The notes under the pieces are model-generated. The model worked only from the letters and a program-made list of their open reading frames with translations. It had not been told where the DNA came from and did not search any database. A stretch of DNA of 64,000 bases. Source: an uncultured Aquimarina sp. GTDB lineage: Bacteria; Bacteroidota; Bacteroidia; Flavobacteriales; Flavobacteriaceae. A program made the position numbers and the translations under genes. Shown one piece after another: positions 35,951 through 44,908 of this stretch (the first letter of the stretch is position 1; each line of letters starts with the position of its first letter). Location of the stretch: NCBI GenBank assembly GCA_947498775.1, contig CANMLL010000013.1, positions 124,001-188,000 on the forward strand, given 5' to 3'.

Positions 35951-36358
35951 ATGGGAATCATTTCTACCGATAAAAATAAAATTACACTAATTTATAACTC
36001 TGGTACCTCATTAGGTAAACAAACGTACGGTTACGTATGCACATCTGAAAAAGATATTTTAGCCATCGACACTTTAAAAACCAATATCACGGGAACACAA
36101 TGGCTGGAAATTGCAGATGGTCTTGATTTGGAAATTTCTGATTTGATCCAGAAAGAATTTCCCAACTATCTAAAATTATATGATCCAAAAGTCAAACTCA
36201 AGCCAGAAGATTGGATAAAAATAATTAAAAATCATCCTGGGGTAATTATATTTCCTATTATAATAATGGAAGATAAATTTTATCAAATTAAAAACCCTTC
36301 TGATTTTATTAGGCTGACTAATTCTGATAGTGCTGATGTTTCCAGAAATTTATCCTAA
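35951..36358 (+). CDS. ArsC/Spx-like thioredoxin-fold protein without active-site cysteine
   Basis: A 135-residue protein with the ArsC-like ending GVIIFPIIIMEDKFYQIKNP (Pro before the ligand strand, as in arsenate reductase-like proteins). The N-terminal loop where ArsC has its catalytic Cys reads YNSGTSLGKQT, with no Cys. The one Cys, in YVCTSE, is misplaced. So it is unlikely to reduce arsenate. I start at ATG 35951, where the fold begins. AAATGAGTTA at 35868 is a single stress half-site upstream. Confidence 0.65.
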   Translation: MGIISTDKNKITLIYNSGTSLGKQTYGYVCTSEKDILAIDTLKTNITGTQWLEIADGLDLEISDLIQKEFPNYLKLYDPKVKLKPEDWIKIIKNHPGVIIFPIIIMEDKFYQIKNPSDFIRLTNSDSADVSRNLS

Positions 36359-36384
36359 AAAGTGCTTTTACTTTACATTCGGAA

Positions 36385-36720
36385 TTAAAGTAAATTGTCT
36401 TCTTTTGAAATGTTTTTCTGGGGTATATTATCAAAAAAGCTTGCCACCAAATCCCGGTCTTTTTTTAGGCGATTTCTTTGTATAAAAGTTCCTTTTGACC
36501 CATTGATGGTTTTTAGTATATATAAAACGAAGGTGTCCGCTGGATTTCTAATTCCTTCAAACAGGTATCTTGCGATTACATACACTTCGTGGGGTCCAAA
36601 TTCCTTTGAATCTGAAACATCAACGAGTTTATTCTGATGTACTACATAATCTGACGTATATCCTTTCTTTTTATAAATTTCCTTATACTTGTTTTCGTCG
36701 GCATCAAAACTTGATTCCAT
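36385..36720 (-). CDS. Small soluble protein, unknown
   Basis: A 111-residue protein with KKGYTSDYVVHQNKLVD, FEGIRNPADTFVLYILKTIN and GSKGTFI. The wording resembles short Bacteroidota proteins often labelled phosphoribosylpyrophosphate synthetase, which lack the real enzyme's length; I would not transfer that name. It faces the ArsC-like gene tail to tail. Confidence 0.55.
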   Translation of the reverse strand: MESSFDADENKYKEIYKKKGYTSDYVVHQNKLVDVSDSKEFGPHEVYVIARYLFEGIRNPADTFVLYILKTINGSKGTFIQRNRLKKDRDLVASFFDNIPQKNISKEDNLL

Positions 36721-36923
36721 TAATTTATGATTTATTATATTGACATTTTAAAACGATAAGAAGGTGCAAGCACATTAAGAAAAATAACAAAAAAAGAAAT
36801 AGATAGCATAGGTCCCTATTTTTTAATATCCGAATTTATAAAAACACTCTTTTTAATCTTGATACAACTATCAATCTGTACGATAGGTAATAGAAATGAG
36901 AATGTCTGAAGGAACTCAAAAAC

Positions 36924-37009
36924 CGTCATTACGAACAATTTTAATTTTGAAGTAATCTGTTTTCAATAATTTAAATTTGACAGATTCCTTTGCTATGCTC
37001 GTAATGACG
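36924..37009. repeat. 86-bp compound hairpin, MITE/REP-like, in gene-free stretch 36721-37057
   Basis: Outer arms CGTCATTACGA (36924-36934) and TCGTAATGACG (36999-37009) are perfect 11-bp inverted repeats; inner arms AATCTGT (36954-36960) and ACAGATT (36980-36986) nest within them. CGTCATTGCGA-type repeats are common dispersed elements in many bacterial genomes. No gene is visible in the surrounding 337 bases. Confidence 0.65.
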
Positions 37010-37057
37010 ACCTTTTAGATACCCTCGTTTATAAAATAGTGCTTTGCTCTATTATGA

Positions 37058-37237
37058 TTAATTATCATCAGTAGCGTCCTCAACGGCATCTTTTACTTCT
37101 TCTGCACCATCTTCTACTGCATCACCTACTTCTTCTACGGCATCTTCTACTTTTTCTCCAGTACTTTTCTTTTCTCTGCAACTTGTAGTTGCAACGATCA
37201 AACAAAGTGCTGCAAATGATACTATTATTTTTTTCAT
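37058..37237 (-). CDS. Small acidic lipoprotein
   Basis: A 59-residue protein with signal MKKIIVSFAALCLIVATTSC (lipobox ATTSC) followed by a very acidic repeat built on VEDAVEEVGDAVEDGAEEVK, which should form an amphipathic helix. Function is unknown; such proteins are often highly expressed under envelope stress. It follows the DUF1328 gene on the same strand. ATG 37243 is an alternative start. Confidence 0.72.
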   Translation of the reverse strand: MKKIIVSFAALCLIVATTSCREKKSTGEKVEDAVEEVGDAVEDGAEEVKDAVEDATDDN

Positions 37238-37258
37238 GATCATTAAATTTAAGGTTAG

Positions 37259-37423
37259 TTATGCTTTAAATCTTTTCCCAAATATGAGAGATAAAATAAA
37301 CAGTACAATAAATACGAAGAATAAGATTTTAGCTATACTGGCAGCTCCTGCTGCAATATTGCCAAAACCAAATATACCAGCAACAATTGCCAGAATAATA
37401 AAGATAATAGTGTAACGTAACAT
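37259..37423 (-). CDS. DUF1328 family small membrane protein
   Basis: A 54-residue protein: MLRYTIIFIILAIVAGIFGF, then GNIAAGAASIAKILFFVF and a second hydrophobic stretch. This is the two-helix DUF1328 (YtjA-like) family, seen widely in stress-induced gene sets. Its stop lies 21 bp before the acidic lipoprotein gene. The promoter region carries a tandem 21-bp element. Confidence 0.88.
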   Translation of the reverse strand: MLRYTIIFIILAIVAGIFGFGNIAAGAASIAKILFFVFIVLFILSLIFGKRFKA

Positions 37424-37490
37424 AGTGATTGTTTTTGATTAGTAATGGCTCTGTGCTTTAGAGCAATTTGATTTTCAAATATTTAGATTG

Positions 37491-37546
37491 TAAATTTCTT
37501 AAAATACTAAGCACTCTATTAACTGTATCACTAAGATTGTTAACTC
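37491..37546 (-). promoter_or_regulatory. Composite stress promoter, DUF1328 gene
   Basis: On the minus strand GAGTTA (37541-37546) and CAGTTA (37520-37525) are 21 bp apart, both within TTAAC on the plus strand, followed after 21 bases by a weak -7 box GAAATTTA (37491-37498). Confidence 0.5.
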
Positions 37547-37630
37547 CATTACCATATATGACCTATTTTTCATCCGAAATGATTAAATTAAAAGTATCTT
37601 TATGCATATACTTGTCAATAATCAATATAG

Positions 37631-38674
37631 ATGAAGAAAAAAATAGAAGTACAAGACCATCACGTAAAAAATTTAGTTATTGATTTGGCTGATAGTCTTG
37701 GAATAGATTATGAGAAATCTCATCATGAATATTGTGTGCGATTACCAGAGGAATTTGGCTCGGGCTATATGAAATCTTATCAGTTTGATTTTGGAGTCGG
37801 TGTTGTCGAAACTGATTACTTGTTAAAAAAGGAGTTTGACTACGAATTGGAGAAGGGGATTGTTCATCCTTTAAAAATTATGTTCAACCGGGAATCTGGT
37901 TTTTATCATAGGTTTGAAAATAGCGAAGAATTTCATGAAATACGTAGACTAGAGAATGTAATGATTTCTAGCACTTCTAAAAATAATCACGTTTTTAAAA
38001 CTCCAGCTAATACACCTATTTGTATTTTTAGTATTGAGATCAATAGAAAACTATTTGAAGAAAAAATAGAATCTTTTTTACCTAATATGAATGAGGATCT
38101 TATAGAGTTGTTTAGAGATGTAAATGGGATCAATCAATTTTACTACAAAAATTATTATAGCCTTGAGATTTCCAAATTTATTTCAGAATTTACCGAGTGC
38201 GAACTCACCGGCTTTATGCGCCAAGTTTATCTAGAAGGAAAGGCGTACGAAATACTGACTCATCAATTACAACAATATCTTGATGACCTTAACGAACCAG
38301 ACAAAAGATTAATTCTACGGCAAGCTACTATCGAGAGTATAGAAGACGCTGTATCTATAATTAAAGAGGAAATCGATAGTATAGGTAATATTGTGGATAT
38401 AGCGAAACGCGTTGGGCTTAATCAAAATACATTGCAAAATGGGTTTAAACAACTCTATAAAACATCGGTAAATGAGTATATCAAAAACTTTAGAATAGAA
38501 ACAGCTAAGGATTTACTCGAATCTTCTGATCTTAATATTACCGAGATAACTTACAAAGTAGGAATCAACTCTAGAAGCTATTTTGCCAAATTATTTAAGA
38601 AACGTTTTGGTGTAAGTCCAAAGCAATACTTAAATCAGGTCCGGAACAAAAAAGACGATTCCAAATCGGCATAA
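37631..38674 (+). CDS. AraC-family transcriptional regulator (paralog 1)
   Basis: A 347-residue regulator. The last 100 residues are the double helix-turn-helix: VGLNQNTLQNGFKQLYKTSV, YIKNFRIETAKDLLESSDLN, then ITEITYKVGINSRSYFAKLF and KKRFGVSPKQYL. The N-terminal 230 residues have no recognised sensor domain but resemble the other three AraC paralogs in the window. It stands alone between small stress genes and the second copy. Confidence 0.88.
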   Translation: MKKKIEVQDHHVKNLVIDLADSLGIDYEKSHHEYCVRLPEEFGSGYMKSYQFDFGVGVVETDYLLKKEFDYELEKGIVHPLKIMFNRESGFYHRFENSEEFHEIRRLENVMISSTSKNNHVFKTPANTPICIFSIEINRKLFEEKIESFLPNMNEDLIELFRDVNGINQFYYKNYYSLEISKFISEFTECELTGFMRQVYLEGKAYEILTHQLQQYLDDLNEPDKRLILRQATIESIEDAVSIIKEEIDSIGNIVDIAKRVGLNQNTLQNGFKQLYKTSVNEYIKNFRIETAKDLLESSDLNITEITYKVGINSRSYFAKLFKKRFGVSPKQYLNQVRNKKDDSKSA

Positions 38675-38852
38675 AACGTTTAAGGTTATTAAAATACTCA
38701 ATAAAACTCTTTTTGTCTACAAAAAATCACTATTGCATTGGGCTTAAACTGATCAATAGTGTTAGTATATGTTTCAAAATTGTTAATCTGTTTACTCTAA
38801 ATCCAATTTCTTTGCACAAAGAATAAAATACAGTATAGATTTTAGAGGCAGA

Positions 38853-39875
38853 ATGCAAAAAATTGAGATACAAAGCATAGATGGTGCAGAAATTTTAGAA
38901 CAATTGAATGTTCATTTGAAAGGAGAATTAACCGATCAATGGGGAGAACACGTTCTGGAGTTTGATAATGAACTTGGAAAAGGAATTGTACGCAGTATTG
39001 CCTTTGATTGGGGAGTTTCTTTGGTAGATTATGATGTTAGTTTTGTTCAAGACACTAAAATTGTATTCAGTATTGAAAAAGCTAATCCTATAGAATTTAT
39101 TTTTATATCTGAAGGCAAACTCGATTACGTTAATGATACAGAAGATAGGCCATATACTTTTGAGCGCTATCAAAACATAATTATATCTACACAGAAGTTT
39201 TCTAAAGAAACGTATGTTTTCCCTAAAACGGCTAATGTCAAAGTCAATTTTATTTATGTATTACCAAGTGAGTACGCCAAGAAGAAGAATAATAACTTGA
39301 CTTATTTAAGTAAGAGTTTATTCTCTGCTTTTAAGGAGGAAAACGAAAAATCACCATATAAACATTATGGTAATTACAACCTGAAGATAGCAGATCAGAT
39401 TAAACAACTACAGGAAAGTTATGAAAGTGGTATCGTACGTACACTTTCGATTGAGGGGCAACTCAATCTGATTTTGGCAATGCAGATGTTAGAACATAAC
39501 AATTATGAAAACGGCTTAGCATTGCCAGAATCACTTTCCAAAGAAGACATCAAAAAAATTCATAATTTATCAGGGTTTATTATTGATAATATTTCAGAAC
39601 CAATATCAGTACAATCTTTGGCAACAAAGGCAAGCATGAGTCCTAAGAAATTACAACTTGGATTTAGAGTTTTATATTCTAAATCTGTGAACGAATACAT
39701 ACGACAGTTAAAGCTAGAAATCTCTAGAGACTACATAAAAAACACCGATGATTCTATTTCTGAAATAGTATATAACATAGGTTTTAAAAGTAGAAGCTAC
39801 TTCTCAAAAATCTTTTTTGAACGGTATGGGATATTACCGATAGAGTACAGGAAAAAAATCAAAACAAAGGAATAG
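38853..39875 (+). CDS. AraC-family transcriptional regulator (paralog 2)
   Basis: A 340-residue paralog with N-terminal LTDQWGEHVLEFDNELGKG and VRSIAFDWGVSLVDYDVSF, blocks also seen in the copy at 55291. The C-terminal DNA-binding domain contains KASMSPKKLQLGFRVLYSKS, ISEIVYNIGFKSRSYFSKIF and the closing PIEYRKK. The N-terminal domain may sense a small ligand; which one is unknown. Confidence 0.88.
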   Translation: MQKIEIQSIDGAEILEQLNVHLKGELTDQWGEHVLEFDNELGKGIVRSIAFDWGVSLVDYDVSFVQDTKIVFSIEKANPIEFIFISEGKLDYVNDTEDRPYTFERYQNIIISTQKFSKETYVFPKTANVKVNFIYVLPSEYAKKKNNNLTYLSKSLFSAFKEENEKSPYKHYGNYNLKIADQIKQLQESYESGIVRTLSIEGQLNLILAMQMLEHNNYENGLALPESLSKEDIKKIHNLSGFIIDNISEPISVQSLATKASMSPKKLQLGFRVLYSKSVNEYIRQLKLEISRDYIKNTDDSISEIVYNIGFKSRSYFSKIFFERYGILPIEYRKKIKTKE

Positions 39876-39945
39876 CATTAATAATTTACGTTTTTGAATT
39901 AAAAGTAGTGCTATTTTTTACCCTAAATTTACCCCGAAACTTAGG

Positions 39946-39978
39946 CCTGATAGTGTTTATAAATACTGTCAGGTTTTT
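39946..39978 (+). terminator. Rho-independent terminator after AraC paralog 2
   Basis: CCTGATAGT (39946-39954) pairs with ACTGTCAGG (39965-39973) with one G-U pair, followed by TTTTT. Confidence 0.75.
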
Positions 39979-40011
39979 GATTGATACATAACCCAAATCA
40001 AAGTTACCCAA

Positions 40012-40326
40012 ATGCAGAACGAAAAAACAATAGTTAATCTTAGGTTTAAATCAAATTTACCTACAGAAAAAGTTTGTGTAATATCAGAAAATCGAAAACA
40101 ATTACTAAAAAACACTGAAGGATTGATTTCATTGTTTTGTTACACGAATGAAGAGACTAAAATCATTGGAGGTACTTATATTTTTAAAAATATACAACTG
40201 GCACATCAATATTTAGGGCAGTTTTTAACTGAAGGACTTGGTCTAAAATATGGAATAATCCCTGTGACATTAAAGATAGAGATTGGTTGCTTAAAAGATG
40301 AAATACGAGGAGATAATGCAGAATAA
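40012..40326 (+). CDS. YdhR/monooxygenase-like small protein (tentative)
   Basis: A 104-residue protein. The core EGLISLFCYTNEETKIIGGT, YIFKNIQLAHQYLGQFL, then a C-terminal strand VTLKIEIGCL recalls the dimeric alpha/beta-barrel fold of YdhR-type monooxygenase-like proteins. No catalytic residue can be assigned. Four TWACCC repeats lie in its upstream region (39918-40009), of unknown meaning. Confidence 0.45.
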   Translation: MQNEKTIVNLRFKSNLPTEKVCVISENRKQLLKNTEGLISLFCYTNEETKIIGGTYIFKNIQLAHQYLGQFLTEGLGLKYGIIPVTLKIEIGCLKDEIRGDNAE

Positions 40327-40333
40327 CCTAATG

Positions 40334-41035
40334 CTACGGTAAAGGAATACCTTCATAATAGACAGGTTCGAGCATAGATTCATAAGTGATATCATTCTTA
40401 AAAAATTCTTTGGCGATGGGATGTGCTTTTAATTCTAGAGCATTAGGGAGATTTATGATATGATTGATTTCACCCATATCAGCTTTAGAATCTAACCAAC
40501 AATTCCTTAAATCATCAGGAATAAATATAGGCATTGTTGTGCTTAGATTTTGTATTTCATCAACAATACCTGCCGCTTTTGTCATTAGCATTGAGCAAGT
40601 AATAAACCCATCATCTAGTATATTATAAACTCCAGCTATATAAAAAGGTTTATTATCATTCAGATATACATAATAGGGATATAGAGAACCGTTGTATAGA
40701 TGATATATAAAAAAACCGGTTGCAATAATTAAACAGCGTCTTTTTTGGTAAGGTTCTTCAAATATTCCATTAGAATTTAAATTTTCTTTAGGAACATTTA
40801 GGGTGTTTATAACCTTTTGAAAATCAATCCATTCTCCTTCATATCTATTAGGTAAAAGGCCCCAAATTGCATATGATATACGATTTGGCTGATCCATTGT
40901 TATTATAGATAATGTAGCTTCTTGAGTACCATCAATAACAGAGCTAGGAGTGTATAGTCTTGGGAACTTATACCTAATACCTAATTCCTTTTCGATCAGC
41001 CCTCTCTCTGCAATATTTGAAATCTTCTTATACAT
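40334..41035 (-). CDS. SRAP (YedK/HMCES)-like protein with catalytic residues lost
   Basis: A 233-residue protein with the SRAP fold pattern: AIWGLLP, KRRCLIIATGFFIYH, FYIAGVYN and LSTTMPIFI. True SRAP proteins crosslink to abasic sites through Cys2, helped by Glu and His. Here the start reads MYKKISN (no Cys2), the FxEW position is FIYH (no Glu) and the HDRMP position is STTMP (no His). The fold may be kept for binding DNA or another ligand. Tail to tail with the preceding gene. Confidence 0.72.
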   Translation of the reverse strand: MYKKISNIAERGLIEKELGIRYKFPRLYTPSSVIDGTQEATLSIITMDQPNRISYAIWGLLPNRYEGEWIDFQKVINTLNVPKENLNSNGIFEEPYQKRRCLIIATGFFIYHLYNGSLYPYYVYLNDNKPFYIAGVYNILDDGFITCSMLMTKAAGIVDEIQNLSTTMPIFIPDDLRNCWLDSKADMGEINHIINLPNALELKAHPIAKEFFKNDITYESMLEPVYYEGIPLP

Positions 41036-41279
41036 ACATCCGAATTACAACATGCAAGTAAGCGAAAATGATGACGCAAAATTATCTCGTATCATTTAAA
41101 TAGTAACGCATTCAATAAGTTAAACGTTAAAATTTAGTAATTATTCATTGATATACACAATAGAGGTAAGCAAATATCGAAAAACGTTAATCGATTGTAG
41201 ATCAACCAACTACTTTTGTGGTATAGATGTATTACATAACTATCTTATAATCAATTATTAAATTCTTAAGAAGGGTATT

Positions 41280-42293
41280 ATGAAAAAATTAGAAAATGAT
41301 TTGATGAGCATTCCTTCTGAGTTAAATGTTCTTAAAGAACATCTCCAAGGAAATATTACAGTAGATTACGATATTCATACACTTACTTTAGATTCGGCAG
41401 TCGGTAATGGGCAAGTACGTTATACGAATTTGCAAAGTGGCCTACAAACGTTCGATTTCAATTTAAAATTAGATAAAGATGTTGAGATTCCAATAGATTC
41501 TATGACATCAGAATCTATCCAGTTTTTGTATTGTTTAGAGGGGCATTGCTATCATCAATTTGAAACTTTCGAAAAAGTCACCCTTATTGAACAATTTCAA
41601 ACAGCAGTTGCGCATAGCGATAAGGATTTGGCAAGTAAAATTATTATTAAAAAGGCTAATCATTTGATACTTAATATAATCTGTGTAAATAAGAAAGAAT
41701 ACTTTGATAAGTTCAGTAAAGAGAACAATCCATTTGGTAAAAAACTCCAAAGGTTATTATATGAGATCGGAACGAAATCGAAACACTTTCATTTGGGTAG
41801 CTATAGCTTGAAAATCGCGGAGCAATTAAAATTGTTGTTTGGGGTAGAGCATAGTAATGAAGTTTCTGAATTATTATCACAAAAGGGAAGGTATTACCTC
41901 GTCTTAGCAAAACATATTGAACAATTTCAGACTGAAATTGAAAACACATCGAATACAAGCGGACTTCTAAAAAATGAGTTAAAGTTAATTTCTCAAGTTA
42001 GTGACTATATAAAACAACATCCAGAGATGCAGCATAGTATCAAAACCTTGTGTCTAGAATCTGGACTTTCTCCTGCAAAGCTACAAGAAGGTTTTAAGTT
42101 TATGTTTGAGAGGACAGTTTCTGATTTTGTAAGGAATGTGCGTTTAGAAAAATCAGAAAAGTTGATTAAAACAACAGATTTAACCATTTCGGAAATCGTA
42201 TATTCTGTTGGGCTTACAAGTAGAAGCTATTTTTGTAAGATCTTTAAAAAAAAATACCATTATAGCCCCAAAGAATATAAATCAAAAAAATAG
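41280..42293 (+). CDS. AraC-family transcriptional regulator (paralog 3)
   Basis: A 337-residue paralog with an N-terminal region VRYTNLQSGLQTFDFNLKL like the other copies, and a C-terminal DNA-binding domain LESGLSPAKLQEGFKFMFER, then ISEIVYSVGLTSRSYFCKIF and KKYHYSPKEYK. A -7-like TACTTTTG lies at 41211-41218. It precedes the DUF3332 gene, whose promoter has the best direct-repeat element. Confidence 0.88.
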   Translation: MKKLENDLMSIPSELNVLKEHLQGNITVDYDIHTLTLDSAVGNGQVRYTNLQSGLQTFDFNLKLDKDVEIPIDSMTSESIQFLYCLEGHCYHQFETFEKVTLIEQFQTAVAHSDKDLASKIIIKKANHLILNIICVNKKEYFDKFSKENNPFGKKLQRLLYEIGTKSKHFHLGSYSLKIAEQLKLLFGVEHSNEVSELLSQKGRYYLVLAKHIEQFQTEIENTSNTSGLLKNELKLISQVSDYIKQHPEMQHSIKTLCLESGLSPAKLQEGFKFMFERTVSDFVRNVRLEKSEKLIKTTDLTISEIVYSVGLTSRSYFCKIFKKKYHYSPKEYKSKK

Positions 42294-42428
42294 CGCAAAT
42301 TAATAGATGAAATATTTTGATCTCTGTATTAGACTTTCAAGATAGATCGGGAGAATAACTTTAGGTTTTAGATATTAAATTCCTTCTTTTTTGAAAAACG
42401 TTTAAAATTTATAAAATGATAAGTGAAT

Positions 42429-42483
42429 GAGTTATCGAAATACCTAAATGAGTTAATCTAACATGATGAAGTTCTTAAATTTG
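42429..42483 (+). promoter_or_regulatory. Composite stress promoter, DUF3332 gene
   Basis: AATGAGTTA occurs twice (42426-42434 and 42447-42455), a perfect 9-bp direct repeat 21 bp apart, followed after 20 bases by a perfect -7 box TAAATTTG (42476-42483), 23 bp before the ATG. Confidence 0.72.
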
Positions 42484-42505
42484 TAACAACTTAAAATTCT
42501 GTATT

Positions 42506-43087
42506 ATGAAAAAAATAACAATATGCCTAGCATTATCAGCCTCAGTTCTGTTTTCAAGTTGTTTAGGGTCTTTTAGTGCTTTTAATGGATTAAAAGACTG
42601 GAATAGTGATTTAAGCGACAGTAAGTTTGTAAATAACCTTGTTTTCTGGGGGTTAAATATTATACCTGTTTATGGGTTATTCTTTATAGGAGATGTACTA
42701 ATCTTTAACGTAATCGAATTCTGGAGTGGTTCAAATCCATTAGCTATGAATGAAGGAGAAGAGGAGGTACAAATCGTTGAGCGTGATGGAAGTACTTTTA
42801 AAATGACGGCAACCAAAAACAGATTACAGATTAATGTGATTGATGGTCAAAGAAAAGGTGAAAAACTTGATCTTGTATATAGTCCATCACAAAAATCGTG
42901 GAGTGCCATCAAACCTAATGGAGAAGTAATTAAACTTTCTTCTTTTGAAGAAGGGTTTTTTGTAGTGCATCTTCCAGATGGTGGCAAAGTAAGGATTGAT
43001 CCAAACACCCCGCGTAGCGAAGGTTTGGCTTTATTAGATCGTAAAGTAGCTTCTTATAAAGACTGTTTACTGGCTGAAAACAACTAG
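42506..43087 (+). CDS. DUF3332 family lipoprotein
   Basis: A 193-residue lipoprotein with signal MKKITICLALSASVLFSSC, then the DUF3332 block GSFSAFNGLKDWN, FVNNLVFWGLNIIPVYGLFF and DVLIFNVIEFWSG. A beta-rich domain follows. Function is unknown. It has its own composite promoter and a terminator, so it is a single-gene unit. Confidence 0.88.
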   Translation: MKKITICLALSASVLFSSCLGSFSAFNGLKDWNSDLSDSKFVNNLVFWGLNIIPVYGLFFIGDVLIFNVIEFWSGSNPLAMNEGEEEVQIVERDGSTFKMTATKNRLQINVIDGQRKGEKLDLVYSPSQKSWSAIKPNGEVIKLSSFEEGFFVVHLPDGGKVRIDPNTPRSEGLALLDRKVASYKDCLLAENN

Positions 43088-43111
43088 ATTTTTTTTTGAT
43101 TGTGAGAATGA

Positions 43112-43150
43112 AAAAGAGGTTGTTCCAAACAGCTTCTTTTTTTTATTTTT
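43112..43150 (+). terminator. Rho-independent terminator after DUF3332 gene
   Basis: AAGAGGTTGTT (43114-43124), loop CCA, AACAGCTTCTT (43128-43138), then a run of T. Two G-U pairs in the stem. Confidence 0.75.
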
Positions 43151-43176
43151 AAGATTTTAATATAAGTAATAAAGTT

Positions 43177-44277
43177 ATGACACGTCATAAAGGCAGAGAC
43201 ATATACAGAAAAAAGAGAATTATTATTCCAACAATAATTATAATTCTTTTAATAGTAGGTAGGCTGTTGTTGCCTTATTATGTAAAGAAATACGTGAATA
43301 ATGTATTGGCAGATATCCCTGGATATTACGGTCAGGTAGACGATATAGATATCTCATTGTTAAGAGGTGCTTATGTTATTGATGGGTTATATCTTAATAA
43401 AGTCGATGCAGGATCTCAGATTCCATTTCTGGATTTTGAAAAAACTGATGTTTCTGTTGAATGGCGATCTATTTTGAGAGGTAAAATAGTAAGTGAAATC
43501 ATAATGACCAGGCCAAAGCTTACCTATATTTTTGAAGATCACGAAAACGAAGATTCAAAAAGCCCTGAGATCAACGACTGGACAAAAGCATTGACCGATT
43601 TGATACCTATTGATATCAATAGATTACAGATTAATAATGGTAAAGTAGCATTTGTTCAGTTATCTGCTGATCCTAATATCGATTTACATTTTGATCAAAT
43701 TAAGTTAGAAGCTAAAAACTTACGTAATGTGATTCGTAAAGATCAAAAATTACCTTCTTCACTAACTGCTAATGCAGTTTCTATAGGAAAAGGTAGTGTA
43801 AAATTACAAGGAAAGATGGATATTGTTAAAACAATTCCCGATATGGATATATCTTTTTCTTTAGAAAATGCTAATGCTAGGTCTCTTAATGATTTTACAA
43901 ATTATTATGCCGGTATAGATTTTAAAAGTGGTGAGTATAACATTTATAGTGAAGTTGCCATTGCAGATGGTTTTTTGAAAGGATACATAAAACCTATGTT
44001 AGTTGATTCAGAACTTATAGGTAAAGAGGATGGCTTTCTGGAAACACTATGGGAAGGTTTTGTTGGTTTTTTCAAATTTGTACTTAAAAATCATAAAAAT
44101 AATACATTAGCAACAAAAGTACCTTTAGAAGGAGACTTAAATAGTATAGAAAGTGATATTTGGACCACAGTATTTAGTATTTTCGAAAATGCTTGGATTG
44201 AAGCTTTTAAAGCAATGACAGATGATTCTGTAAATTTTGAAGATGCCAAAGAAGCATCTGAAAGAGGAAAGAAATAA
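43177..44277 (+). CDS. DUF748 / AsmA-like membrane-anchored protein
   Basis: A 366-residue protein with one N-terminal membrane helix (IIIPTIIIILLIVGRLLLPY) and a long periplasmic beta-rich part beginning GYYGQVDDIDISLLRGAYVI, typical of DUF748 in the AsmA-like repeating-beta-groove group. Such proteins are thought to help lipid transport between membranes. The C-terminal tail is acidic and helical. Confidence 0.82.
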   Translation: MTRHKGRDIYRKKRIIIPTIIIILLIVGRLLLPYYVKKYVNNVLADIPGYYGQVDDIDISLLRGAYVIDGLYLNKVDAGSQIPFLDFEKTDVSVEWRSILRGKIVSEIIMTRPKLTYIFEDHENEDSKSPEINDWTKALTDLIPIDINRLQINNGKVAFVQLSADPNIDLHFDQIKLEAKNLRNVIRKDQKLPSSLTANAVSIGKGSVKLQGKMDIVKTIPDMDISFSLENANARSLNDFTNYYAGIDFKSGEYNIYSEVAIADGFLKGYIKPMLVDSELIGKEDGFLETLWEGFVGFFKFVLKNHKNNTLATKVPLEGDLNSIESDIWTTVFSIFENAWIEAFKAMTDDSVNFEDAKEASERGKK

Positions 44278-44283
44278 AAAAAG

Positions 44284-44359
44284 AAAAGATCATTCAGAAA
44301 AGTCTTTTTTATCCCCCGATAGACTATTGCGTTGTTTAGCGCGTTCTGAATGACCTTTT
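44284..44359. terminator. Bidirectional terminator between convergent genes
   Basis: AAAAGATCATTCAGAA (44284-44299) and TTCTGAATGACCTTTT (44344-44359) form a 16-bp stem with one mismatch as DNA, between the DUF748 and DUF2383 genes. Confidence 0.6.
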
Positions 44360-44379
44360 CATGGAAAATAACTATATCT

Positions 44380-44829
44380 TTAATTTAGATCTTCTAGTTT
44401 TCTTATGGAAGATAGTCCGTCCATAATTTTGTTTTTTTGCTGCATGAGCAATGCTTGCGTGCTATTTGGTAAATTAGTTTCAGATAAAATATCGTTATAT
44501 TCTTCAACAGCCGACTCTTCTCCTCTGATCGCTTCTTCTAGCATAGATTCTTTATTATCTGAAGAAAACAAAGCCTTAATGTCCATCCAGGTTCGGTGAG
44601 CAGTTCCTGTTGTACTTTCTCCTTTATCAACTTCTTGTCCAAAAGCTTTAATCTCGTTTTTTAATTCATGACCAAAGTCATAACGCTCTTGAGATTTATG
44701 ATTGAAATAGTTTTTTAATCCGGCATGCTCTACATTCTCTGCTGCCTTTTTAAAGCCTTTTTCTGCATCATACGTTTTTTCTAATAAATCATTTAATTTG
44801 TTTCCAACATCTTCAGAATACGTTTTCAT
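44380..44829 (-). CDS. DUF2383 (PA2169-type) four-helix-bundle protein
   Basis: A 149-residue ferritin-like protein of the PA2169/DUF2383 family, with LNDLLEKTYDAEKGFKKAAE, HKSQERYDFGHELKNEI, SMLEEAIRGEESAVEEYNDI and a final helix. Glu and His residues are placed like a di-iron site, though metal binding is unproven. A degenerate second copy is at 45703-46170. Its mRNA probably begins at the composite promoter near 45033-45087. Confidence 0.85.
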   Translation of the reverse strand: MKTYSEDVGNKLNDLLEKTYDAEKGFKKAAENVEHAGLKNYFNHKSQERYDFGHELKNEIKAFGQEVDKGESTTGTAHRTWMDIKALFSSDNKESMLEEAIRGEESAVEEYNDILSETNLPNSTQALLMQQKNKIMDGLSSIRKLEDLN

Positions 44830-44908
44830 AGATTTTAGTTTTTTATGTGAACGATAATTATTTAAAGATGCTTACCGCTTAACATCTTGTGATTTATGTA
44901 AGTACTAA

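Noticed and set aside
39918..40009. Four TWACCC repeats upstream of the YdhR-like gene
   Set aside because: Spacings (11, 60 and 15 bp) are irregular and their orientation does not fit the 21-bp stress element, so I do not count them as sites.
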